From: Rhyacophila brunnea
Lineage: Eukaryota > Arthropoda > Insecta > Trichoptera > Rhyacophilidae
Assembly (NCBI GenBank): GCA_022495005.1
Contig: JAGYXB010000361.1
Coordinates: 124,001 to 188,000, forward strand
Length of the DNA: 64,000 nucleotides
Direction of reading: 5' to 3'
Shown: piece after piece, positions 47,386 to 57,814 of the stretch
Numbering within the stretch: the stretch's first letter is position 1
How the letters are laid out: each line of letters opens with the position of its first letter
Notes under the pieces: generated by a model
What the model was told of the DNA's origin: nothing
Databases searched by the model: none
What the model saw: the letters and a program-made list of their open reading frames with translations, nothing else
Translations under genes and position numbers: made by a program

Positions 47386-47840
47386 TATCACTTCCCTCCA
47401 TTTATGTGTGAAAATTTCTCAACTGTCACTTTGGGTTTTGTTTTCTGGTTTATCGTCTGCGTTTTAGGATTTGGAGGTAGATAATTTACACACCGGAATT
47501 ATGATGGAAAACGGCGAGTTTATTTACGTTAATTTTATAATCGTTACATTTTTATAATTTAATTTTGCGGAAGACGCAATCGACGTGTTCGCGATTTGTC
47601 CAGCAGGAAGCTTCTCTCGCTCAAACAAAAACGGTTACCTTTCTGAGCCGTGCCAAATGCGACGTTGCCATTCGTATTTTTTTTTGGACAACGTTGCCGG
47701 TCAGATATTTATTAGTGGTATTAAACATTGTTCAATTATTTTCGCAATCAGCCGTTATTATTTGTTGGCTTCGATACCGATTCGGGCCTCTCAAGATACA
47801 CAAAGACATCCCCAAATGGGGACCATATGGGGTTGTCACA
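47386..47840 (-). repeat. LTR, right copy
   Basis: 455 bp. It matches the left LTR closely through most of its length, diverging mainly in the 25 bases after TCCCTCCATTT. This similarity suggests a fairly young insertion. Confidence 0.8.
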
Positions 47841-47944
47841 CTACATACTAATCAACCGCCATCTGGCTCCGGACAAATTCGGGGGAAAATCGCGGGAGAG
47901 AAGGGGTAGACTATTTTGTGGTGAAGGGAGGTTGAATGTCTTAA

Positions 47945-48293
47945 TTAAGTAGAAATTACAAAGTTTATAGTATAGTTATAGTTTACATTCTTTTGCACAT
48001 CACGTGTGCTCGAAAAGGATCAAAGTATAGTAGAATCACAAAAATTTTATTAATGTTTGCAAATATTTTCCAAAAAGCTAAACTAAGTATATAGCTGCAA
48101 GTTTATAATATTGAGTTAATTTTGCTGTGGGAAAATATTAGCTTTGAAACTCGTAAGCATTGCCTTCGTAGATCAAATTTCACAATTTAAAACATGCGGT
48201 AGACGTCGTTTTTGTATATCATACGTAACTGGATGTTTTTGAGATTGATTTTATTTTACATTGTACATATTATTTCAATTTCAAATTGTTAAA
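47945..48293. other. No gene recognised
   Basis: AT-rich spacer after the LTR element. Confidence 0.4.
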
Positions 48294-48722
48294 AATATTC
48301 TTAATTGTCCGGTGGTTGTTTGTCCGGTACAAATCTTGCAATCGATTTTTAACTAACTTCCCGACTAGCTAAACATTTGAAACTTTTAGAATATATCAGA
48401 ACACGATGCCAATGCATTTTTTTAATACTTTAGCCATCTTTAAGTAGAATTGAATTCATTTTTAGTTTATTCTTTTTTGTATGAAAAGTTATTTCGATAC
48501 CATTATTGGTTGTTAGGGGGTCCTAGCAACTAAATTATTAAATAATATATACGTGCGTTACTATGGAAATCAATATGGAATGAAATTTCATTATTCAGTA
48601 TTTCTATCACGTACATTTTTTTGATCGTTTAAGCTAGTCAAATCAAGTTAATATGATTCAACAGAAAATTTAAAAACGTTGTATATAAAAAGTTCTTTTT
48701 ATCTTATAATTATTTATTATTA
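48294..48722. repeat. Dispersed repeat, uninterrupted copy
   Basis: Homologous to 18009-18086 joined to 18905-19262, lacking the solo LTR present there. It serves as the reference for the unfilled state. Confidence 0.8.
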
Positions 48723-49267
48723 GCCTTTTATTGCAATAAATATATGCAAAGTACAATTAGGTATATTTTCGGCATTTATTCGTACCATTTTAATTATTCG
48801 GTTTCTGTGTTTCTTCGAGAACAAGTGTGTAGGTACAAGATTTTTTGTGCTTTCCTTCAAAGTAACATTACTATAAAATCATTATTGAACTGCGTTTTAC
48901 AATGAAAGCAGCACTCAAAATGGACAGGAACGCACCGAAGCGCAGTAGAGAAAATTAATTTAAATTGAGTTACGGATCGTGAATTATAAAGAAAATCATT
49001 AAATTTATTTACCTACCTTACTTATTTTATCGTAATCAAAACTTGTTGAGTGCATGGTAAAAAATAATATTTATGACCTGTCGTAGCTTATAGCGATTAC
49101 AAGCGATAATAAGCTTTTGTGCTATTTTGCTACAAAGATTTTTCCAGGTACCTATTCAATATTTCTGTTCATTTTCGGTCTTCAGTGAACAAACTTTGTT
49201 ATTTGTGGGGGCAAACAAAGTAGATATATTACATCAACGCGTGCTAACCAAAGCGTTACCTGCTTTA
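48723..49267. other. No gene; one MITE end
   Basis: At 48909 CAGCACTCAAAATGGACAGG followed by AACGCACCG is one end of the CAGCGCTCGAAATGG MITE family; the other end was not found. Confidence 0.45.
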
Positions 49268-50132
49268 TCTTATATATAAAAATCAATGTTTGTTCATATT
49301 TTTGCGCTGCCATAACGTCCATCCGCTTGCGATGAAATTTTCGTCAGTTGTTGTGCGCAAGCCCGCGAAGGTTTCTAAATTAGTACAACCATCTTCTTCT
49401 TCTTCATTCTCTCTTCTTTTATTCGTATGGTTCCTATACCATTCATCCGATTTCAATGAAATTTTCGTCAGTAGTTGTGCGCACACCCGTGAAGGTTTCT
49501 GAATTAGACACAATATCTTCTTCTTCTTATTCATTTTATCTTCTTTTATTCGTATACGTTCCACCATTTGTTCAATTTCAATGAAACTTTCGTCAGTTGT
49601 TGTGCGCAAGCCCGCGAAGGTTTGTAAATTAGTACAACCATCTTATTCTTCTTCTTCTTTATTCTATCTTCTTTTATTCGTATGAGTTCCTATACCATTC
49701 ATTCAATTGCTATGAAACTTTCGTCAGTGGTTTCTGAATTAGTACAACCATCTTCTTCTTCTTCTTCTTATTCTTCTATTCATATGCGTTCCTATACCAT
49801 TCATCCGATTGCAATGAAATTTTTATCAGTTGTTGTGGCTCACGCCCGCAAAGGCTTTTGGATTAGTACACCCATCTTCTTCTTCTTCTATTCGTATGCG
49901 TTCCTATATCATTCATCCGATTAAGATGATAACGTTTGCATAGTTTGGGTTCGATTTTAATTTAGTGTTCTTTTATTTGACCTTTACTCCAATTTACATA
50001 TTGCCATATTGTATTACCTACACAGATATTGTAATATTAAAAAAATAATAACTTATTATTTGTTTTTAAATATCTAAGATAAATGTATCCACGAAGCGAC
50101 CCTGTGCGAAGCCGGGTACTTCAGCTTGCTAA
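49268..50132 (+). mobile_element. Non-autonomous Helitron (865 bp)
   Basis: The 5' end TCTTATATATAAAAATCAAT follows an A (49267). The 3' end has the GTGCGAAGCCGGGTACTTC motif, a hairpin-like region, and finishes CTAA (50129-50132) before a T (50133). TC start, CTRR finish and insertion between A and T without duplication are Helitron hallmarks. The middle (about 49330-49930) is a minisatellite. No Rep/helicase is present. Confidence 0.85.
49332..49930. repeat. Minisatellite inside the Helitron, five to six units
   Basis: Units of 101-131 bp start at about 49332, 49456, 49581, 49712 and 49813 (partial at 49925). Each has ATGAAATTTTCGTCAGTTGT, a GTGCGCAAGCCCGCGAAGG block, a TTC-rich run and TTCGTATGCGTTCCTATACC. 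Length differences come mostly from the TTC run. Confidence 0.85.
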
Positions 50133-51535
50133 TAAAAAATGATTGATTTACATATGAGCGTTCTTATTTTTTGTAATAATCAATAGTATAAAATCTAATT
50201 ATAAATTAGAGTTTTGTACTAGTCTAAAAGCAGATCATGCACTGTTGACAAGAAACGAAAGTGTGACAAGAATCTTGACTTTTTCATGAGACTATAGAGA
50301 CCTATAGCGACATTAAAATAAATATCCTCTTTACTCGTGCACTGAAATTCTGCCAAAGCAGAGGAATCAAGAGTTGAAATTTGTATATTTACGAAGAAAT
50401 TTGAATTATCCTATTCGCAATACGGCGCAGTATACTTTTCAAATTATTTAAATTTGGCTTTGGTTAATAACAAATCGACGCAGTCAATTTGTGTAAATCC
50501 ATGTGTAAATCTAATGGAAACAGCACCGTGGTTGTTCGACCAATTCTTGGTTATATGTTCAGCGTCTTGATGGTCGTGTCCGCGTGTGAATTCAAACCCA
50601 TGTTGTATTAAAGCTGTACCTCAGTTGAGGCACGGTCTAAAAAGATCGTGGCTAGGCGATGCGCGGAACAATAATAATATATGCATTGACATGTTTTCTT
50701 TTTCAAGTAAATGGGTAACGTTTTTAGTCATCTTTAAATGATTTAAGAATTAATACTCCCGTCGCCATCACGAAACAAATTGACGTATTCACACCTATAG
50801 TTGTTGTCTATAGTTGAAAATTATTTGCCGTTTCACTGAAGTATCCTCTTAAACAAAACCATGTAGCTTGGCCACGGAGTTACAATCGCCCATCAGGAAC
50901 TGGCTTACCCATTGTGTTGGTTTGAATCGGCTCATTTGAACCTCTCTGTAAGATAATATGTCTGGAAAAAAAATAATATAGTGACCACCGCAATGCCTCA
51001 AGTATGTACTGATAGGTAGGTATTCGCCTGATTAGCTTTATCTTCGAATCAACGTAGATTATTTAGACATAAAGTTACTTTAGTTCAGATTTCAACTACA
51101 TAAAATATACTCCTTTTTATAGTTTATCTGATGGCATCATTGATAATAATATTACGAATTATTTATTAACCGGTTATTATTTTGATATCAATTATTGCGA
51201 TCTCACTTAATATTTTTTAATTCATTGATTGATTTTCTTCTATCTTAGATTTATTAAATATTGAGATAACTATAGAATTAAATTAACACCAGTTCTGTAG
51301 AAGTTTTGTATTAGATAAATTTTCCGAAAAATTCAATATTTTTGTACCTACGTACATATTTTGTAAAGAAAATGAACTGATGGGCTTAAAGCTAAACATT
51401 TTCAAGGCGAAATTAATGGTCATAGAGCGCCTAAGTAAGTACGTTTCTAAAGGCTTAATTACTCGTACATTGGCAGACGCGCAGACCCAACCCGATCCAA
51501 CAACCGTCGTGGCCAACGTTTTAACACTATTTGCA
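50133..51535. other. No gene recognised
   Basis: AT-rich to about 51370. Bases 51380-51535 are part of an open frame on both strands (minus: NSVKTLATTVVGSGWVCASA), not recognised, directly before the MITE insertion. Confidence 0.35.
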
Positions 51536-51543
51536 ATTACATG

Positions 51544-51829
51544 CAGTGTTGCCAAGTCAAAATTTTTAATTTCAGTAGAATGTGTAAAAAAATTCAGTAG
51601 ATTCGACAAAATATCAGTAGATTTCTGTTTTAGGAAAAAAATTTCGCCGCCGCGGGCCGCAGGTTCCCAATTTTTCATGGTCGGCTTGTTTTTTCCCGGA
51701 TGATAGGAATTTTGTAGAATGAAGAAATATCAGTAGATTTCATAAAATATCAGTAGATTCAGTATATTGCTAAAAATATCAAAAAATATCAGTAGATCTA
51801 CTGAAATTTCAGTAGACATGGCAACACTG
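51544..51829. mobile_element. hAT-type MITE with perfect 8-bp duplication
   Basis: 286 bp with ends CAGTGTTGCCAAGTC and GACATGGCAACACTG (inverted), flanked by identical ATTACATG (51536-51543 and 51830-51837). The interior repeats TATCAGTAGATT five or six times towards both ends, likely transposase-binding subterminal repeats. Confidence 0.9.
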
Positions 51830-51837
51830 ATTACATG

Positions 51838-52789
51838 CAACTATTCAATCGCATTGGTCCTTGCTTTTGATTGGTTTAAAATAAACATAGTGTTGCTATT
51901 ATTAAAAATATAGGGCTTTTGAAACTAGGCGCTTCAAATAAAGGCAGAGGCTAGACGCTTTTGACATATGGCGTTGGAGCCACTTGCGAAGAAAACACCT
52001 GTCTGGGACACAGTTGTCATTATTATTGTTAGGATTGAGGTAGTGAGATGGAATAAGGATCAGCAGGGTAGGTTGGTTTGACTCCCAAATGAATAACTCA
52101 GAATTTGGTGCGTGAATGAAATGAACCCTGGTTTTATTATCTCTTTCCAAATAAATATTAATTTAAATATTACAGATAAGTGTACAGATTATAATTTAGC
52201 TGAGGGAAATCACGATTATGCGTTCCGATGGATTTACGAAATCGATCGGACGAAGCTGAACCATAACCTTACGGTTAAATCTTTGATAACTGACTGACTA
52301 TGTAGCTTCCTTTTACTGATTGTTTTATATTGATTCGATACAATAGAAAATGCTGCTATCAACTAGGTACTTGAATATTTTTCATAATCATGCTTATGAG
52401 GTTAATTGTGTAATGCATGATTCGTTTATTCGTAAATTATAAACAATTCATTTTAATTTGAACAATTATGCAGTTTTAATAATTGCGTAAGATTGATTTC
52501 ATACAAACAACTTTTGTGCATATCACATAGTATTATTTCTTAATTTGCGATAATATTGATTATTGAATTATTATAATATTTTTGCTAAATTAGCTTTCTG
52601 TTGAAATTTGATTGACTCACATAAATCGCTTGTTTTGTAATTTTAACAATAATATTTTGCAAGCTACATTGTAGTTATAAATTATTGGTTTCCTGCCAAG
52701 TCATGCGGATGGTAAGGTATTGAAACTACAGAGTAACTCCCAGCACAGAATCAATTAGGTACATTAAATAACAATTTGTAATCAAAAAA
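51838..52789. other. No gene recognised
   Basis: AT-rich sequence. A 61-codon frame at 52112-52297 has no family resemblance. Confidence 0.4.
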
Positions 52790-52912
52790 GGGTTCAGAGA
52801 CACGTGGCACTACAGTTCAAGCGCGTAGACGCAAGCCTGGGTAAAAAGCCAATTGGAGATTCTAATCGAATGCATCAACCCACGCAAACTGCAGTGCTGT
52901 GTGTCCGACCCC
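52790..52912. mobile_element. Short MITE, CAGTRCTGTGTGTC family, copy 1
   Basis: Starts GGGTTCAGAGACACG and ends GCAGTGCTGTGTGTCCGACC (plus CC). The right end matches the right end of the copy at 53318-53448. The left/right inversion is imperfect. Confidence 0.5.
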
Positions 52913-53317
52913 TTACTGAGGTCTTCAACTTCAGTACCCACCTGTTTAAATATTGGTGTCCATAATTTATAATGTTGATTACAGCGTCCAGACTACAATC
53001 GAGAGCACTGGAATTGACTGGAATACACAAATCTGTGCATTTGTTTTGATTGTTTTTATTTATTTAAAATTATTAATAAGTACTATTTTTTGTAGTAATT
53101 AGTATTCACTTTTCTAATGTTTGTATAGATGATTTCTCTCGAAAAATTCTCGATATATAATTTGATATTAATTTTATGTGACTTAATAATTATAATGTTC
53201 GATTAAGGTTGTACAAATTATGACATTTTTTACAATTCACCCTTATTCAAAGCACTTTCATTAATTGAATGTACAAATTAACATTAAAAACAATATTTTT
53301 CATTTCATTTTGTCTTA

Positions 53318-53448
53318 GGATTAAGACATCCGGAGCTATAAAACCCGCGTTTACGCCGCGCAGACATGGATAGCATTGTCTATCCGTCAATCATAGACAA
53401 CGTAATAAAAATCTGGTAGCCAATTTGCAGTACTGTGTGTCTTAATCC
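53318..53448. mobile_element. Short MITE, CAGTRCTGTGTGTC family, copy 2
   Basis: GGATTAAGACATC at the left and TGTGTCTTAATCC at the right are inverted copies. The right side GCAGTACTGTGTGTC matches the 52790-52912 copy. Confidence 0.6.
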
Positions 53449-54298
53449 GTAACATAATTTCTAGTTCCTTGATTAATTATTGTCTTTTCTGCTTTGATTA
53501 TTTAGTTGGAGCAATATTGAAGGTTTGGTGGTTCTTCAATTGCTGTGCCAGAATGGGGATAACAGTGTGCAGTGTGATCTAGAACTTGGCATACCTTATA
53601 TTCCCAAATAGGTTTTGGTTGTTTTTTTTATTGACTTTTACCGACCGGTGTATCTTGGCCACTCCATGAAATGGTTTCGTAGCATTTGTTTTAACATGGA
53701 ACATGTTATACTGATGGCCTCAAACGCAAAAGCGTTACGAAAAATAGACCTAAAAAAACCTCGCCTCAATTACTTATGGGCGCCGATTATTTTTCATTTT
53801 ACGTTCTATACATAGACCAGTTGTCTCCAACCGGTGGTCCGTGAGATAATTTTGGTGGTCCGCAGAGTTATTTGAAGATATTATTTGCAACTTTCGTATT
53901 TATTAAAAATTTTCAGTATATTCTTATAATATTGTTTTTTTTTTGCAATGTTACCCTTATTACGTCGTCAGTCTATATTCAATGTGCTAAAGAAGAAATA
54001 AATTGAAAATAAAGTTTTCTGTTCGGGATAAAATAAAATGCAAATATCGACACACTGATATTTTTTTATTTTAAACATTAATCATGGAAATTTCCGGGTC
54101 CGGTATGATAAGGGTGAAAATGAAATTTGAATTCGTTACGAAATTTTACGCCCGCAATTCCCGTGCCTGGCCTATTTATTATTATTTGTCATTTTATCGT
54201 TCAGTTACCTGCATTCTATGCGACGTAGTTGTTGTCTGTTATTATTACTTCTTTAATTTTATTATTCTTCACTAGTAACTAGTTCGCTACAGTGCAAC
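53449..54298. other. No gene; hAT-like end at 53818
   Basis: CCAGTTGTCTCCAACCGGTG with GTCCG (53818) is an end like that of the MITE at 35208-35496. The other end is not seen. The last 200 bases lead into the Helitron ORF. Confidence 0.4.
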
Positions 54299-56806
54299 AT
54301 GTTCCTCTGTCCCGGTCCTCATTGTCCTCCTTCAACTTCTTCTGGTAAATGCACTGTTCATTCTGAATACGCATCTGCTTCTATGTGTACTTCGACATTG
54401 ACTCCGTTGTCTTGTAGTTTCTGTTGAAAATAATAAATGGAGGATATATCGTCGAAGAAAGAGTGGAGAGCTTTTTCCTGCATATGCGCCTACAACACCA
54501 GCAGAACGTAAAAAAGAGAGCCGACAACGGATGAAAGGCCAAATACTCCAAAAACAAGTTTCTTGTGGTAAAAAAACTGTTTCTACAAAAATAATGTGTC
54601 AAAATAACCTAAAAACCTAAAAAAACAACCTAAAACTGCTTCTGAACGAGCCAGGGAATACCGATTGCGTAAAAAAAAAATTACCTTTAAAAAGACCTCT
54701 CAATGGTCTCTTCTTGCTGATTACGAATTTCAACAGCGTTTTCGACAAAACCCTTTGGGCCATGTTTGCGATGTTTGTGATCGAATTTGGTTCGAGAAAG
54801 ATTTGAAGAATGTTGGTTGTAAATGTTAGGACATATTACAAGCAGAATTTCCGAACGAAGACTTCCAGAATTTCAAACTGTGTGTTAATTGTAAAGAATC
54901 GATTTATCGATCGGGGAAAATCCCTCGTTTATCGCGAAGTAACGGCTTCGTTTATATTTTCGTTATCGTTTTATATTTGCCGGCACTAGATTGTATTACT
55001 GAACGTTTAAATTCTCCGAGGCTTCCGTTCATGCAAATCAGGCATCTCAGATACGAACACGACAGTAAAAGCATCATTGGCCAAGTTGTGAATAAGTGAA
55101 ATTGTCGACGTGAATATAATGGTTTCACAACTACCTCGACACCTAGTTGACGATTACGCTTTCAACGTTCACGTTCAGCGTTCGTTGAGACATAAATCTA
55201 CGTATTTGAAAGGACACAAATGTCAAACGATGGTTGGCTTATTTATTGAAAACTCCTTTGTACAGATTAGACAAAATTATAGTCGACGAGTCCTTCATCA
55301 ATACAACACAAGGGTGAAAAGGGTGCTATCGAAATGTTCACTAATCAACAAGAGACAGCAAATTGCTTCTCGCTCAACAACATATTACGCTGATGTGGAG
55401 CGAAGATAAATACTTGTGCATTACGCCAGGAGACAAAAAAATACCTATTAGCATTATTTTTGACGAGCATGCCGAAGAGTTATCCTTTACTGGAATTTAC
55501 TTGGGTCACCCGTGAACGTTCAAAAATGGAATAAAAGTTACTCCGTTCTGCATGGTTACAAGCGAATTCGGCGCCGGGATCGACGTGGTGTTACTCCTGA
55601 ACACATTTTGTACATGGCTACGAAAATAATGCGGCTTCGAATCAGTCAAGGATTATCTCAAACAATTAAGGTTACTGGCGACACCGCTCAAATAACTAAG
55701 AAAATGATAAAAGACAAGCTGTTTATTGAACAGTGCGTTGAACATAATATAGCATTTCTTAAGTCAATTCCCAATTTGGTTCATTATTCGGCAGTTAAAA
55801 AGGAGTTATTCGTCAACTAGGCAAGCCGACAATATGTTTAACTCTCAGCGCTTCTGAGCCTTGGTGGCCGGAGCTGCTGAAATTTTGTATAAATTGAAAA
55901 ACAATGGTGAAGAATTCGATGGGGTCCGTTAGAAACAATGACCAGTCTTCAATGTTGTAAACTAGTTAATGAAGATCCGGTAACTTCTGTGTTGTACTTC
56001 AACAAACTGGTTGATGTAATTATGCACATTTTGCGATCTAAATCTTGCAGTCCGTTCGGAAAATACCGCATTGTTGACTTCTTCAAACGCATCAAATTTT
56101 AGCAACGACGCAGTCCACATGCACACATTTTACTGTGGTTAGAAAACGACCCACAAGGTAGTATCGGCGAGAACATACCTGCAACTTTGCGTTTAATCGA
56201 CGAACTATGTTCAGTTGACTCGAACGACTTGAAATATCCAAAGTGTCAGACACACAAGCATACATTTACGTGATACAAGAAAAACAATACAAAATGCAGA
56301 TTCAGGGCACCATTTTGGCCTATGTTTAGAACTCGCATTCTCATTCCTATGCCCAAAGAGGATGGTCGAAAAGTCACATTGAAACAGACATTTCACTCGC
56401 TACATTTCTCTCTCGATAACATCAATTATTGCGTATCTACAGACGATTTATTTCACCGAAACAATATTAAAGACAAGGAACATTATCTGAATATCATTCG
56501 GGCTGGAATTTCTAGGCCTATGGTTATGTTGAAAAGGTACATTAAACAAATTTGGGTGAACGGTTTCAATCCATGGATCGCACCGATTTTGCGTTCAAAC
56601 ATGGACATACAGTTCATATTGAAAGAATATTCGTGTGCTGTATACGTTGTTTAATAATATGTAAACAAAACGAATAGAGGAATTACTGGGTTGCACCGTG
56701 AACTCATTAAACTTCGAGATGAAGATCCCGACAAAGATTACACGGAGTTGTTAAAAGATATTAGCATTAAAATGTTAAGCAGCGTTGAAATGAGTTCCCA
56801 GGAAGC
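54299..56806 (+). pseudogene. Autonomous Helitron, 5' half: N-terminal fingers and Rep (HUH) domain
   Basis: Remnant of the Rep/helicase protein of a Helitron. In order: a cysteine-containing start at 54299 (MFLCPGPHCPPS); a zinc-finger region FGHVCDVCDRIWF ... FKLCVNCK (54755-54895); PRLPFMQIRHLRYEHD and SIIGQVVN (55020-55095); the Helitron-like N domain QLPRHLVDDYAFNV ... HKSTYLKGH (55128-55215) and RRRDRRGVTPEHILYMATKI (55570-55635). The Rep catalytic histidines follow in SPHAHILLWLEND (56112-56150; HAH at 56118-56126), then KCQTHKHTFT (56240). The tyrosine motif VYVV**YVNK (56640-56669) has two stops inserted between the Tyr residues. It ends in SVEMSSQEA at a fold-back junction. Many frameshifts: not functional. 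Confidence 0.85.
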
Positions 56807-56834
56807 ACCACGCAGCTTCCTGAGAACTCATTTC
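56787..56834. repeat. Fold-back junction in the Helitron
   Basis: GAAATGAGTTCCCAGGAAGC (56787-56806) is followed by its near-exact inverse (56815-56834). On the minus strand the right arm encodes EMSSQEAAW, the same protein segment as the left arm, and 61229-61256 carries it a third time (EISSQEAAW). The Helitron sequence folds back on itself here. Confidence 0.8.
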
Positions 56835-57814
56835 AAAGTATAATACCTACAGTGTTGCTCAGCAACTTTGTCTCGTTGTGTGAATAGTCTCTCAATGCAA
56901 CTAACTGGTCAGTATTTTTATCAATAATAATTAAATAGGTACTTGAGTACAATATTTATGAAGTGCCATATTATACTAATCTTGTGGGTGCATGTATATT
57001 ATTACGTATTTAAATAATCCTGCTTAATCAGTCGGCCAATTTTTGGTTTAAGAATAATAATAATTACTAGCTGAGCCAGCTGGCGGTCGCCAGTCTGTCT
57101 CGCTAGTTCTTGCAGACGGCTTGGCGGTGTTGGATTTTAATATAATTGTGAAGTATGCATATATGGCGCCATAGTTTTCCCTTCGAGATGGGTTTTTTAT
57201 TCACGTCAGACCGTTTGACATTTCGCTGATTTGTCATTTTTACGATTTGCAAATCGTCACTGCCAATATAAATTTGGACTCATATGCGTAGTCTATTCAG
57301 GAATCTGGCCTTCACGATATCGTCTAACACCGCCTTAGGCTGCTATGCCTAGCAGAACTGCTGGCAATCGCCGATTGCTACCACTGACATTTTAATTTTA
57401 ATACAATATATGTGTAGGTATGTGCATTTAAATATGATAAATAAGTATACATCTCAATCATTCGAATATAAAGCTATACATTATGTGATTATCATAAATA
57501 GCGATCCAATATAACGTGATATTAATCTCCTTCGGGTCCCATTGAGATAATAGAAGGTTAGCAGTATAAAAAATAAATCTAAACATTATTTTGTTTCATT
57601 GTCTATAAAAAATAAATCCTTGCAGCCATAGAATAATATTTAAAAAATCAAAATTTGAAAGACAAATTAACCTTAAACAATATAGTTTCCCGGTGCGGTA
57701 CATTCATATCGAGACAAATGTTGATAAATAATGAAGCAAAACATATTATATCTGAGAGGAATAGAACGATTCTAATAAGAATAGGAATTTATAAAACCTA
57801 AAAATGTGGAATCA
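56835..57814. other. No gene; possible MITE at 57068-57390
   Basis: Around 57080-57125 (GGCGGTCGCCAG, GCAGACGGCTTGGCGGTGTT) and, inverted, 57325-57375 (GGCGATTGCCAGCAGTTCTG on the minus strand) are related blocks, suggesting a short inverted-repeat element. The rest is AT-rich. Confidence 0.35.

Larger units (their letters stand above)
45672..47840 (-). mobile_element. Small LTR retrotransposon without pol (TRIM/LARD-like)
   Basis: Two direct LTRs of about 455 bp bound a 1,258-bp interior, flanked by CTAC on both sides (45668-45671, 47841-47844). Two bases inside the right LTR the minus strand reads TGGCCCCAATCAACGTGGGA, a plausible tRNA primer-binding site, which places the element on the minus strand. 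No protease, RT or integrase is recognised. The interior frames near 46846-47173 could be a gag remnant. A hAT MITE is nested at 46714-46792. Since pol is missing, it would need proteins from a related element. Confidence 0.8.

Noticed and set aside
49283..49609. 108-residue minus-strand frame across the minisatellite
   Set aside because: It is open only because the repeat period keeps it open; the sequence is repeat-encoded and glutamate/lysine-rich through the TTC run.
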